64,000 nt of DNA from Bradyrhizobium paxllaeri (GTDB lineage Bacteria > Pseudomonadota > Alphaproteobacteria > Rhizobiales > Xanthobacteraceae). The stretch covers positions 2,356,001-2,420,000 of the forward strand of contig NZ_CP042968.1 in assembly GCF_001693515.2 (NCBI RefSeq), written 5' to 3'. A program made the position numbers and the translations under genes. The notes beneath the pieces are model-generated. The model saw only the letters and a list, made by a program, of their open reading frames with translations. It did not search any database and had not been told where the DNA came from. Shown here in pieces: positions 51,683 through 63,387 of this stretch; position 1 is the stretch's first letter, and each line of letters starts with the position of its first letter.

Positions 51683-52942
51683 ATGGTTCCGGGTCGGATG
51701 CTCAAGGTGTTTACCAAGCGATTGCAGATCGTTACCCGGCAGCGGCTGACCGTGGCCATCGGCCTGTTGGTCCTCGTCGGTGCGGGCGCCTATGGCTACG
51801 CCCAGATCGGCGGCGCAAAGCGCGGGCATTCGGAAATCTCGAGCCAGTCGCGCAAGGGCCTGCAGCGCTACACGCCGAGTCCCGCCGAATGGGCCAGCCT
51901 GACCATTCAGCCCGTCACCGAACGCGGCTTCCGCGCCGAGAACGTCACCGAAGGCAAGATCGCGATCGATGAAGATCGCTCGACGCCGGTGTTCTCGCCC
52001 TATGCGGGCCGCGTCACCAGGCTGCTGGCCAAGCCGGGCGACAGCGTCGTCAAGGGCCAGCCGCTGTTCGTGATCGAGGCGGCCGACAACGTTCAGGCGC
52101 AAAATGATTTCATCGCGGCGATGACCGCCATGAACAAGGCGAAGTCCGCGCTCGATCTAGCGCAGTTGCAGGGAGCACGCGCCAAGGATCTGTTCGAAGG
52201 CAAGGCCGTCCCGCTGAAGGATTATCAGCAGAGCCAGGCGACGCTGATCCAGGCGCAGAACGACATGCGCTCGTCGGAAACGGCGGTGCAGGCGGCTCGC
52301 AACAAGCTGCGTCTTCTCGGCCTCACCGATGACGACATCGCGACCTTCCAGGAGAAGGGCCGCATCAATCCCGAGATCACCATCTTCGCACCGCTCGGCG
52401 GCACCGTGGTCCAGCGCAAGATCGGCCCGGGCCAATATGTCAACGCGGGCGCCAGCGACCCCGTCTATGTGATCGGCGATCTCTCCACCGTCTGGATGAC
52501 GGCGTTCGTGCGCGAGTCGGATTGCGCCAACGTTGCGATCGGGCAGGAGGTGAGTTTCAGCGTGCTGGCGCTGCCCGGACGTACGCTGTCGGCACGAATC
52601 AACTATGTCGCTACCGCGATCGATCCGGCGACGCGGCGGCTGCTTGTGCGCGCCACCATCGACAACAAGAACGGCACGCTGAAGCCGGAGATGTTCGCCA
52701 ACGTCACGATCTATTCGGCGGGCGACCGTCCCGCGGTCGGCGTGCCGAAACAGGCGCTGATCTATGAAGGCGAGCAGGTCCGGATCTGGGTCGCGCATCC
52801 GGACAAGACCATTGAACTGCGTCAGATCAAGCCCGGCCTCACCAATGGCGATCTCGTCGAGGTGGTCGGCAATTTGAGGCCCGGCGAGCAGATCGTCACC
52901 AAGGGCGCACTCTTCATCGATCGCGCCGCGTCCGGCAGCTGA
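51683..52942 (+). CDS. RND efflux periplasmic adaptor (CusB/CzcB type)
   Basis: A 419-aa membrane fusion protein. A signal/anchor helix at about 18-38 (LTVAIGLLVLVGAGAYGYAQI) leads to a lipoyl-like domain (FSPYAGRVTRLLAKPGDSVVKGQPLFVIEAAD, about 102-135), a helical hairpin to about 215, and the beta-barrel and membrane-proximal domains (DLSTVWMTAFVRESD, GVPKQALIYEGEQVRIWV). It lies 25 bp ahead of the RND permease and forms an operon with it. No outer-membrane channel gene is adjacent. An ATG at 51698 is an alternative start. Confidence 0.9.
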   Translation: MVPGRMLKVFTKRLQIVTRQRLTVAIGLLVLVGAGAYGYAQIGGAKRGHSEISSQSRKGLQRYTPSPAEWASLTIQPVTERGFRAENVTEGKIAIDEDRSTPVFSPYAGRVTRLLAKPGDSVVKGQPLFVIEAADNVQAQNDFIAAMTAMNKAKSALDLAQLQGARAKDLFEGKAVPLKDYQQSQATLIQAQNDMRSSETAVQAARNKLRLLGLTDDDIATFQEKGRINPEITIFAPLGGTVVQRKIGPGQYVNAGASDPVYVIGDLSTVWMTAFVRESDCANVAIGQEVSFSVLALPGRTLSARINYVATAIDPATRRLLVRATIDNKNGTLKPEMFANVTIYSAGDRPAVGVPKQALIYEGEQVRIWVAHPDKTIELRQIKPGLTNGDLVEVVGNLRPGEQIVTKGALFIDRAASGS

Positions 52943-52967
52943 TCCCTCACTGAAAGCTTCGATCTGA

Positions 52968-56087
<3,120 letters not shown>

Positions 56088-56191
56088 AGCCGTGTGGGCA
56101 CGTGCCCATGTTTCCTGCCCACTCGGTTTGTGGTTGACGCAAACCTGCGGCCGTTCCTTGATACCGGCAGGGACAACCGCAGGAGCAAGCC

Positions 56192-57652
56192 ATGCGGATC
56201 GAGGAAAGCCAGGGCACTAGCCAAATCTCTGCAGGCCCAACTAACGGCCATGCGCCGCCTGCGAAGACCGCGCCGACGGCCGAGCAGATACTCGGAGAGA
56301 TCCGCGACTATTGCCGCCAGACGCGCACGGCCGAATCGACCTTCGGACGGCTGGTGGTCAATGACGGCAAGCTGGTCTCGCGCTTGCGCGACGGCGCCAG
56401 GATTACCACAGGCACGCTCGACAAGGTCCGCGCCTACCTTGCCGAGCACTGGCCTACATCGGCCGACGCGCCAACCAGTTCACCGGCCAAGCCGCTGAAC
56501 GGCGAAGCCACCGCCAGCGCGGTTGCGCATCCAGGCTTTCGATTCTTCGACAACCGGCAAAAGTATCTGCTGTTCGTCTCGACCTGCAGCGAGAAATCCG
56601 AGGTCGGTAACCGCATCTCGCTCGAGCTCGGCAATCTGCAGCCGGCGCCGCCGGCGCTGCGCATCTTCGACGCCGGCGTCGGCGACGGCACCGTGCTGTC
56701 GCGGGTGATGCGCGCGGTACATGCGCGCTTCCCCACCATGCCGCTCTATGTCGTGGCAAAGGAGATCAGTTACGAGGACGTCCGCCTGATGCTGGAGAAG
56801 ATGGCCGACCGCCTGTTCGAGCATCCCGCCACTGTGCTGGTCGTCACCAACCTCTATTACGCCGAGGCGCCGTGGTTGACGCCGCGCTCGGTGACCTCAG
56901 CGCAAGGCCTGATCTGGAAGGATGTCACGCTGACCGGCAACACCGCGCACGGCTTCGCCGAGCAGATCGGCGAGCTCGAAGGCTTCCTCGCCGAGAACTG
57001 GCGCGCCGGCATCAGCCCGACCACAGGCAATCCGGTCTATCAGCGTCCGGTGATCCTGACGCTGCGGCGTGAGGATCATTCGTTCCTGCTCGACCCGATC
57101 ATGCCGCGGCCCGGACGGGTGATGGCCGATTATGACCTCGTGATCGCCTCGCAGCCCTACCGGGCGCGGGCGAGCGTAGAGTTCAAGGCCTCGAAAGTGG
57201 TGACCCCGCTGGTCAAGTCGCTGCGGCCGGGCGGACGGCTGATCGGCATCCACTCGCATGGAAGGGATCCCGGCAGCGAGATCATCGACCAGATCTGGCC
57301 GGGCGACGATCCCTTCAAGACCGATCGCTACGCCATCCTGCGTCAGGTCAAGCACGAGCTTGGCGCGGCGGCGCGGCACTACAATTTCAATGCGTCCTCG
57401 GATGCACGCTCGATCTTCCGCTATCACATGCACACGCTGCCGGACGAGGTCAGCGGGCCGATCGGCACCTCGACGTTGTTCGCCGCCTGGAACGCCGCGA
57501 TCTACGTGGCGCAGATCGAGGATAACAGGCTTTCGGAAGTGGTCCGCGATGGCCGCTATCTCGAAGCCACCGACCGCGTTCTGAAGAAGCATGGCGGCCT
57601 GTGGTTCAACGACGAAACCTATGTGATCTCGCGCCGCCGCGCGCCGGCCTGA
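56192..57652 (+). CDS. SAM-dependent methyltransferase with N-terminal helical domain
   Basis: A 486-aa two-part protein. Residues about 28-88 form a small helical domain (EQILGEIRDYCRQTRTAEST, then GRLVVNDGKLVSRLRDG and ITTGTLDKVRAYLAEH) resembling a DNA-binding-like domain found as short stand-alone proteins in rhizobia. After an Ala/Pro/Ser linker comes a Rossmann methyltransferase: motif I ALRIFDAGVGDGTVLSRV near residue 159, and a later SLRPGGRLIGIHSHG. AGGAG precedes the ATG. The methyl acceptor is unknown. The gene is followed after 15 bp by a methylenetetrahydrofolate reductase homologue. Confidence 0.78.
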   Translation: MRIEESQGTSQISAGPTNGHAPPAKTAPTAEQILGEIRDYCRQTRTAESTFGRLVVNDGKLVSRLRDGARITTGTLDKVRAYLAEHWPTSADAPTSSPAKPLNGEATASAVAHPGFRFFDNRQKYLLFVSTCSEKSEVGNRISLELGNLQPAPPALRIFDAGVGDGTVLSRVMRAVHARFPTMPLYVVAKEISYEDVRLMLEKMADRLFEHPATVLVVTNLYYAEAPWLTPRSVTSAQGLIWKDVTLTGNTAHGFAEQIGELEGFLAENWRAGISPTTGNPVYQRPVILTLRREDHSFLLDPIMPRPGRVMADYDLVIASQPYRARASVEFKASKVVTPLVKSLRPGGRLIGIHSHGRDPGSEIIDQIWPGDDPFKTDRYAILRQVKHELGAAARHYNFNASSDARSIFRYHMHTLPDEVSGPIGTSTLFAAWNAAIYVAQIEDNRLSEVVRDGRYLEATDRVLKKHGGLWFNDETYVISRRRAPA

Positions 57653-57667
57653 GCGTGGGAGGCGTCC

Positions 57668-58579
57668 GTGACCGTCTCCGACGAGCTATCCCACAGACTG
57701 GCCGCGCTGCTGCCGTCGGCCTCCGTCGAAATTTCCTCGCGCGGGCATCAGATTGCGGAACTGCGCGACCATTTCGCTGCAGGGGTCGACGTCACGATCA
57801 CGTTCCTGCCCGGCGACAATTACCACCATAACGTCGAAACGGCGGCCGCGCTGCGCCGCGCCGGCTACAACCCGGTGCCACATGTCGCCGCGCGCGAAAT
57901 GGCCTCGCGGGAGGCACTCGACGATTTTCTGGCGCGGGCACGTGGCGACGCTGCGGTGTCCCGGGTCGTCCTCATTGCGGGCGATGTCGCGGCGGCCAAG
58001 GGCCCGTTCAAGTCGACGCGTGACGTCTGCAGCAGCGGCTTGCTCGAGGCGCACGGCATTGCATCCGTCAGCCTCGCCGGTCATCCCGAGGGCCATCCCT
58101 ATCTCGAACTGCCGGAAGCGCTGAACGCCCTCAAAGCGTGGTGGGATTGGGGGCAGCGAACGGGAGCGCGGGTCGATATCGTCACGCAGTTCTGCTTCGA
58201 GAGCACGCCAATCCTGCAATGGATCGGTGCCCTCGATCGCGCCGGCATCGATCTTCCGATCATTATCGGCCTGGCCGGGCCGGCGACACCGGCGACGCTG
58301 ACAAAATTCGCGCTCCGCTGCGGCATAGGCAATTCCATGCGCGCGCTGCGGGCCCAGATCGGCCGGTTCGGCCGCCTGTTGACGGACACGGGGCCGGACG
58401 ACGTCGTCAAGGGATTGCGATTGGCACCGGCGCAAGCAACTGCACCAATCGCAGGATTTCATCTATTCCCGTTCGGCGGCCTGCGCAAGGCCGGCGCGTG
58501 GTTGCGCGACACCGAACACGGCCCGCGCCAGCATGTGGAGCGGGCCGCGGTCTCACACGCCGGGCTTCAGAACCCGTAG
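57668..58579 (+). CDS. Methylenetetrahydrofolate reductase-like protein
   Basis: A 303-aa TIM-barrel protein of the MetF family, which reduces methylene-tetrahydrofolate to methyl-tetrahydrofolate using FAD. Visible: VDVTITFLPGDNYHHNVETAAAL, SRVVLIAGDVAAAKGPF, then VSLAGHPEGHPYLELPEAL (the HPE signature), and VTQFCFESTPILQWI. The start is a GTG with GGAGG upstream. It is shorter at the N-terminus than E. coli MetF and may be a divergent subgroup. It is probably co-transcribed with the methyltransferase before it and overlaps the convergent amidohydrolase by 13 bp. Confidence 0.85.
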   Translation: MTVSDELSHRLAALLPSASVEISSRGHQIAELRDHFAAGVDVTITFLPGDNYHHNVETAAALRRAGYNPVPHVAAREMASREALDDFLARARGDAAVSRVVLIAGDVAAAKGPFKSTRDVCSSGLLEAHGIASVSLAGHPEGHPYLELPEALNALKAWWDWGQRTGARVDIVTQFCFESTPILQWIGALDRAGIDLPIIIGLAGPATPATLTKFALRCGIGNSMRALRAQIGRFGRLLTDTGPDDVVKGLRLAPAQATAPIAGFHLFPFGGLRKAGAWLRDTEHGPRQHVERAAVSHAGLQNP

Positions 58580-59532
58580 AGCCGCGCCGGGTTGTCGACC
58601 AGGATCTTCTTGCGGATCGCCGCGTCCGGCGCCCACACCGGAAGCTGGTTCAACAGCTTTCCGTCGTCGATCTGGAACAGCGGCGTGACGTCGGTGACCT
58701 TCTTGCCGGCCGGCGTAACCGAATCCGGATGCGGCCAGTCGGTGCCCCAGACGATGCGGTCGGGATTGGCTCCGATCAACGCCTTGGCGAGCGGGATGCA
58801 GTCGGTGTAGTCGGGGCCGAGTTTCGAGGAGCGATAGGCGCCGGAAATCTTCACATAGGCCTTGCCCGATTTGACGAGCTCCACGAGATCGGCAAACCCG
58901 GGTTGTTCGACGCCAAGCGCCGCCTGGGCGCCGCCGAAATGGTCAAATACGACAGGCACCGGCGAAGCCATGACGAGATCCTTGACTGCTGATATCATCG
59001 CCGGGTTGGTATAGATCTGCACATGCCAGCCGCGCGCCCTCATGCGCTCGACGGCGGTCGTAAACCGTGGCCGCGCGACGTTCGGATCGTTGACGCCGCC
59101 GGTTGCGAGGTTGAGGCGGACGCCGCGAATGCCGGCCTTGCCCATGAGATCGAGATCGCTCTCGGACGTCTTGTCGTCGATCACGGCAACCCCGCGCGCG
59201 GTCGGTCCCCGCGCCGCCATGCCGAACAGCGTCGCCGAATTGTCGGTGCCGTAGATCGAGGGCGTGACGATCACCACGCGCTCCATGCGCAGCGCCTTGT
59301 GCAGCGCCGTCATTTCCTCGGGCGAGGCCAGTTCGGGCGTATAGACGCGGCCGGAGAAGAACGGGAATTTTTCGGGATCGGGGTGAATGTGGGTATGGCA
59401 GTCGCAGGCGCCCGCGGGAACGTCGAAATTCACCGGCGTGGCGGGCTGCGCCGCTTTGGCAGAGGCGGTTCTGTCGTTCATCATTACTCCGGCTGCGATG
59501 GAGGCAAGCATCATACTGCGTCGCGTCAGCAT
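58567..59532 (-). CDS. Tat-exported amidohydrolase (PDC hydrolase-like)
   Basis: A 321-aa TIM-barrel hydrolase. The N-terminus carries a twin-Arg signal (MLTRRSMMLASIAAG). The metal-binding HxH motif is in GACDCHTHIHPDPEKFPF, and the C-terminal catalytic Asp region is RIVWGTDWPHPDS. The overall pattern resembles 2-pyrone-4,6-dicarboxylate lactonase and related amidohydrolase-2 proteins. An exported version is unusual for a lignin-pathway enzyme, so the substrate is uncertain. Confidence 0.87.
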   Translation of the reverse strand: MLTRRSMMLASIAAGVMMNDRTASAKAAQPATPVNFDVPAGACDCHTHIHPDPEKFPFFSGRVYTPELASPEEMTALHKALRMERVVIVTPSIYGTDNSATLFGMAARGPTARGVAVIDDKTSESDLDLMGKAGIRGVRLNLATGGVNDPNVARPRFTTAVERMRARGWHVQIYTNPAMISAVKDLVMASPVPVVFDHFGGAQAALGVEQPGFADLVELVKSGKAYVKISGAYRSSKLGPDYTDCIPLAKALIGANPDRIVWGTDWPHPDSVTPAGKKVTDVTPLFQIDDGKLLNQLPVWAPDAAIRKKILVDNPARLYGF

Positions 59533-59807
59533 TGGTGTTCTCCCTGGATATTGTTGTTGATTGTTGGCGTCTGGACAGGGCGTCGTGCCCGCTAACTCCA
59601 GCGTTCTCCCTCCGGCGCCGGGCGTTGCTTCGCCCGTGGTATGGCCAGGAGATTATCGAGAGAAGTGAGGCGCGGGAAGGGCGCCCGCCGCATGGCTACG
59701 CAGAGTTATCGGTCCGGTAACGTGGCCGGCGTATCGAACCGGAAGCCGCCAAATTTGACTAATCATCCGCCCGCCCGGAATATCTCGCTCCCCTCTGGAA
59801 TCACTTC

Positions 59808-61406
59808 ATGCGAAAATTTTCACAAAAGTTCAAAACCGGCGCGTCGGTCGTTGCCGTGGTCGTCGTGCTGCTCGGCGTTTACAGCTATCGCAAGCTTGCC
59901 GCGCTGGCGGCCGATCCCACCGGGGAAAAAGACTGCGGCCCGGCGGTCGGCGGCGGCGAGCAGGCGAAAATCGATCTGGAGCGGATCAAGGCGATTGCGC
60001 CGCTCAAGGACGTGAAATGGTCGCAGCTCGGCGGCAGCATCAATGATGCGAGCTGTCTCAGCAAAACCGAGATCTACGGCGTGGTCGACGTCCGCAGCGT
60101 TGACGATATCGCCAAGACGCTGGCCTTTGCGCGCGACAACAAGCTTTCCGTTACCACTGCCGGAGTCCGCCACAGCATGGGCGGGCAGGCCTTCCGCAAG
60201 GGCGGCATCGTGCTCGACATGCGCGGCTTCAACAAGATCGTGCTCAATGAGAGTTCGCGATCGGTCACGGTACAGCCGGGCGCAACCTGGCACGACATCC
60301 AGAACGTGCTGCATCCGCGCTTTGCGGTTCGCGCCATGCAGTCGACCGACATCTTCACCGTCGGCGGCTCGATCTCGGTCAACGCCCACGGCATGGATCA
60401 TCAGGCCGGCGCGCTTGCGAAGTCGATCAAGTCGATGAAGGTGATGCTGGCCGATGGTTCGCTGCAGACGGTGTCGGCGACCGAGAACGTGGACCTGTTC
60501 AACCTCGTGGTTGGCGGCTACGGCCTGTTCGGCGTCATTGTCGAGGCCGAACTGGATATTGCCGATAACCTGGTCTACCAGACCGGCCGCCGCATGATGG
60601 ACTACAAGGAATTCCCGGCGCTGTTCGCCAAGGCGATCGAGAAGGACGGCAATATCGGCCTGATGTATGGCCACCTCTCGACCGCACCAAGTTCGTTTCT
60701 GAAGGAGCTGCTGCTGTACACCTACACCAAGGTCGACGGTACCGATTTCAAGCGCCAGCCGCTCGGCGAGGTCTCAGGCACCAAATTGCGGCGGCTCACC
60801 ATCAACCTGTCCAAGCAGGGCGCGCTGTTTCAGGAAATGAAATGGCTGTCGGAGAAGCACATCGAGCATCGCATGGAAAACTGCACGGTGACGCGGGCGC
60901 AGGCGATCGGTTCGGCGGAGGCCTGTCTCGTCAACCGCAACGACCCGATGCACGATTCCGTGCCTTACTTGCGCAACTCATTGCCTGACGATACCGACAT
61001 CCTGCACGAATACTTCATCCCGCGCAGCCAGTTCGTCTCGTTTGTCGACGGGATGCGCAAGGTGCTGACCGACAACAAGACCAATCTCCTCAACGCGTCG
61101 GTGCGCGTCGTGCATCAGGAGAACAATTTCCTGACCTATTCTCCGGAGCCGGCATTCTCGCTGGTGCTCTACATCAACCAGACCACGGACGATGAGGGCA
61201 ACCGGCGGATGAAGAAGGCGACCGAAGAGCTGATCGACCTCACCATCGCCCACAAGGGGCGGTTCTTCCTGCCGTACCAGCTCTATTATTCGAAGGATCA
61301 GTTGCAGCGCTCCTATCCTCAGATCAACGACTTCTTCGCGGCGAAGCGGAAATATGATCCGAGCGAGCTGTTCACGAATACGTTTTATCAGAAGTACGCG
61401 TCGTAG
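59808..61406 (+). CDS. FAD-linked oxidase (VAO/PCMH family), membrane-anchored
   Basis: A 532-aa flavoprotein with an N-terminal hydrophobic helix (ASVVAVVVVLLGVYSY, residues 12-27), so probably periplasmic and membrane-anchored. The FAD_binding_4 domain follows: YGVVDVRSVDDIAKTLAFAR, TTAGVRHSMGGQAF (about 117-130, with the His often used for covalent FAD), VQPGATWHDIQNVL and IFTVGGSISVNAHGMD. The C-terminal half is of the alditol/aldonolactone oxidase type. The substrate is unknown. The gene is followed by a palindromic repeat. Confidence 0.87.
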   Translation: MRKFSQKFKTGASVVAVVVVLLGVYSYRKLAALAADPTGEKDCGPAVGGGEQAKIDLERIKAIAPLKDVKWSQLGGSINDASCLSKTEIYGVVDVRSVDDIAKTLAFARDNKLSVTTAGVRHSMGGQAFRKGGIVLDMRGFNKIVLNESSRSVTVQPGATWHDIQNVLHPRFAVRAMQSTDIFTVGGSISVNAHGMDHQAGALAKSIKSMKVMLADGSLQTVSATENVDLFNLVVGGYGLFGVIVEAELDIADNLVYQTGRRMMDYKEFPALFAKAIEKDGNIGLMYGHLSTAPSSFLKELLLYTYTKVDGTDFKRQPLGEVSGTKLRRLTINLSKQGALFQEMKWLSEKHIEHRMENCTVTRAQAIGSAEACLVNRNDPMHDSVPYLRNSLPDDTDILHEYFIPRSQFVSFVDGMRKVLTDNKTNLLNASVRVVHQENNFLTYSPEPAFSLVLYINQTTDDEGNRRMKKATEELIDLTIAHKGRFFLPYQLYYSKDQLQRSYPQINDFFAAKRKYDPSELFTNTFYQKYAS

Positions 61407-61417
61407 ATATCTGCCTG

Positions 61418-61501
61418 CGTCATTGCGAGGAGCGAAGCGACGAAGCAATCCAGACCTTGCTTAGCTCAACGATGGATTGCTTCGCTTCGCTCGCAATGAC
61501 G
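61418..61501. repeat. Palindromic repeat, CGTCATTGCGAGG type
   Basis: An 84-bp palindrome with CGTCATTGCGAGGAGCGAAGCG and CGCTTCGCTCGCAATGACG at its ends, and inner GCAATCCA/TGGATTGC. Same family as 31027-31109. The stop codon of the leftward gene at 61461 lies inside it. Confidence 0.92.
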
Positions 61502-61835
61502 ATGTGGCGCGAGATGGCGGCAGGCCGCTGCAGCCGCCGGCTTGTTCGGCATCCAGCACCAGCAGGGCGCCGGCGGCATAGAGGCGAGCGACAAAGCCAG
61601 CATCGTCGGAACGCGCGATGGTGACGTAATCACTCGAGGCGAGGATACGCCCGTTTGCCTTTGCGATGGCCGTCAGTGCCCGCGATGGCGGACCGATGAC
61701 GGCCATCGACTTGCCCGGGGCCGAACCGAAGGTCAGCGCAACGACCACGGCGAGCCAGCCGCAGATGACGAGGGCGATCGCGCCGACGATCCGACACCAT
61801 CGCCCGGATCTACGCTGCCGCCCGTCAGTAATCAT
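61461..61835 (-). CDS. Small membrane-anchored hypothetical protein with repeat-derived C-terminus
   Basis: A 124-aa protein with a single hydrophobic helix near residues 14-36 (IVGAIALVICGWLAVVVALTF) and a short soluble part (PPSRALTAIAKANGRILASSDYV, FVARLYAAGALLVLDAEQAGGC). The last 14 residues (TSSLRAKRSNPSLS) are translated from a palindromic repeat, so the native stop has been lost or replaced. The start at 61835 overlaps the end of the gene upstream by 11 bp. Function unknown. Confidence 0.65.
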   Translation of the reverse strand: MITDGRQRRSGRWCRIVGAIALVICGWLAVVVALTFGSAPGKSMAVIGPPSRALTAIAKANGRILASSDYVTIARSDDAGFVARLYAAGALLVLDAEQAGGCSGLPPSRATSSLRAKRSNPSLS

Positions 61836-62925
61836 AGAAGTGCTCAATGCTTGCACCCCTCGCCTTGAGCTCGCGGTCGATATCGACAAGTCGGTCGACC
61901 CTTGCTTTCAGGCCCGCCCGGCGGAAGCCGGGCCGCGCATCCAGTTCCAGCGAAAACAGCTCCGTCGTGCCCTTGATGTCGAGTTTGGCGACATCGGGGG
62001 CAATGACGGTGATGAGGATGTCGTGATTGCCTGCGATCTCCGCAACCCCATAACCCTGATCCAGCAGGCTCTTGAGGATGTCGGTAAAGTCCTTGTAGCG
62101 CGGGGTCTGCACGAGCTGCCATTGCGGGGTCAGCGCGCGGATCGGTTTGATGCGCGGCTCCTTCGCCAGCACCTCCGGCGGCAATGTCGCGACCGCAAAC
62201 ATGATGTCGCGCGGCTCGTTGTCGCCACCGGCGTCGAGCGCCTTCTGGATCAGCGAGGCGTAGCCGATCTTGACGAAATATTCGGCGCCGAGCGCGAAGT
62301 CGCGTTCCCATGTCCGCAATGAACTTGGCGTCGGCGCCGAGATCGCCATTAACCCATCGAGCTTTTCGCGGAACGGATATTTGTACCAGGGGATGGTGTA
62401 GAGGAAGGCTGCATAGTCCTGCAGCACCGCGCGGCCGAACTCATCCTGCGGCGTGCGCTTCTCGCCCCTGATCCATTCGAACACGCGGCCGATGGTGTTC
62501 TCGTAGAATCCCTTGATGGCGTATTCGACGGAATAGCTGATGCCGATGACGTAAATCATCGTCTTCACTTCAGTCAGCGACTCGCCCGTCGCAGGTACCG
62601 CACGGTTGATGGTACAAAAGCTCCGCCAGAATCCGAAGATGTGACCGAGATAGCCAAAATGGCTTTCACTGGAGCGGTCGAGGAAACGGCCGAAATCCTC
62701 GAAGGAATAGACGATGTACCATTCGGGGAAGGTGAAGAACGTGTTGTTCAGCTTGCGCCGGTAGCCCGCCTCGTCGATCGCGGGCAGAGTGACGGCCGGG
62801 GCGCTCGCTGCCGCGGCGCCGGACGACGGCCGGCACGTGCCCTCGATATAGGCCAGCGGCAAAAGCACCGTCAGCGCAATCAGGATTGCGACGACAGCGA
62901 GGATGCGCCGCAGCCATTTAAGCAT
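61825..62925 (-). CDS. Conserved membrane-anchored protein, unknown function
   Basis: A 366-aa protein with one N-terminal membrane helix (ILAVVAILIALTVLLPLAYIEG, residues 8-29), then a large periplasmic part with many aromatics (KLNNTFFTFPEWYIVYSFEDFGRFL, FGYLGHIFGFWRSFC, WYKYPFREKL). I do not recognise a characterised family. It overlaps the next upstream gene (62918-63340) by 8 bp and the downstream small gene by 11 bp, so the three appear to form an operon. Confidence 0.8.
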   Translation of the reverse strand: MLKWLRRILAVVAILIALTVLLPLAYIEGTCRPSSGAAAASAPAVTLPAIDEAGYRRKLNNTFFTFPEWYIVYSFEDFGRFLDRSSESHFGYLGHIFGFWRSFCTINRAVPATGESLTEVKTMIYVIGISYSVEYAIKGFYENTIGRVFEWIRGEKRTPQDEFGRAVLQDYAAFLYTIPWYKYPFREKLDGLMAISAPTPSSLRTWERDFALGAEYFVKIGYASLIQKALDAGGDNEPRDIMFAVATLPPEVLAKEPRIKPIRALTPQWQLVQTPRYKDFTDILKSLLDQGYGVAEIAGNHDILITVIAPDVAKLDIKGTTELFSLELDARPGFRRAGLKARVDRLVDIDRELKARGASIEHFYDY

Positions 62926-63340
62926 GAACGACGGTCCGCGTCCGCGGCGCCAGCAGGTATCCGATCATGATCGCCACGCCGCCGAGGCCGAGATGCGGGG
63001 CGTTGGCGAAGAACCGCGTCGAGAGCGGCAGGTTGAGGACACCGTTGATCAGGATGCCGAAGTCGAGATAGCCGCTGCCGGTGAGCAGGCCGAGCATGCC
63101 GTCGGCGAAATAGAACACGCCGAACAGCTGGAAGAATAATTCGGAGGCACGGCGCGAGGTCATTGCCGCGGCGGCCGCCCACAGCGCCGAGACGAGATGC
63201 AGGCCGTCGGCATACCAGGTGCGGCGGAACAGGCCGAAGATCATATCATTGGCGTCGATGAAGGCCGGGATGTAGCCGGTGAGGATCACGAAGCCGAGCA
63301 GGGCGGCATAGCCCCAGGCGCACAGTCTGATGATGTCCAT
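62918..63340 (-). CDS. Small four-helix membrane protein
   Basis: A 140-aa protein with about four membrane segments (LCAWGYAALLGFVILTGYI, LHLVSALWAAAAAM, LFFQLFGVFYFADGMLGLL, LGLGGVAIMIGYLLA). It has no recognised catalytic motif and looks like the many small DUF-type bacterial membrane proteins. Its stop overlaps the start of the 366-aa gene, indicating translational coupling and perhaps a joint complex. Confidence 0.78.
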   Translation of the reverse strand: MDIIRLCAWGYAALLGFVILTGYIPAFIDANDMIFGLFRRTWYADGLHLVSALWAAAAAMTSRRASELFFQLFGVFYFADGMLGLLTGSGYLDFGILINGVLNLPLSTRFFANAPHLGLGGVAIMIGYLLAPRTRTVVHA

Positions 63341-63387
63341 GATGTCTCCGGCGGCGATCTGTAAGACTTGTCGAATCTCTGTCCAGT

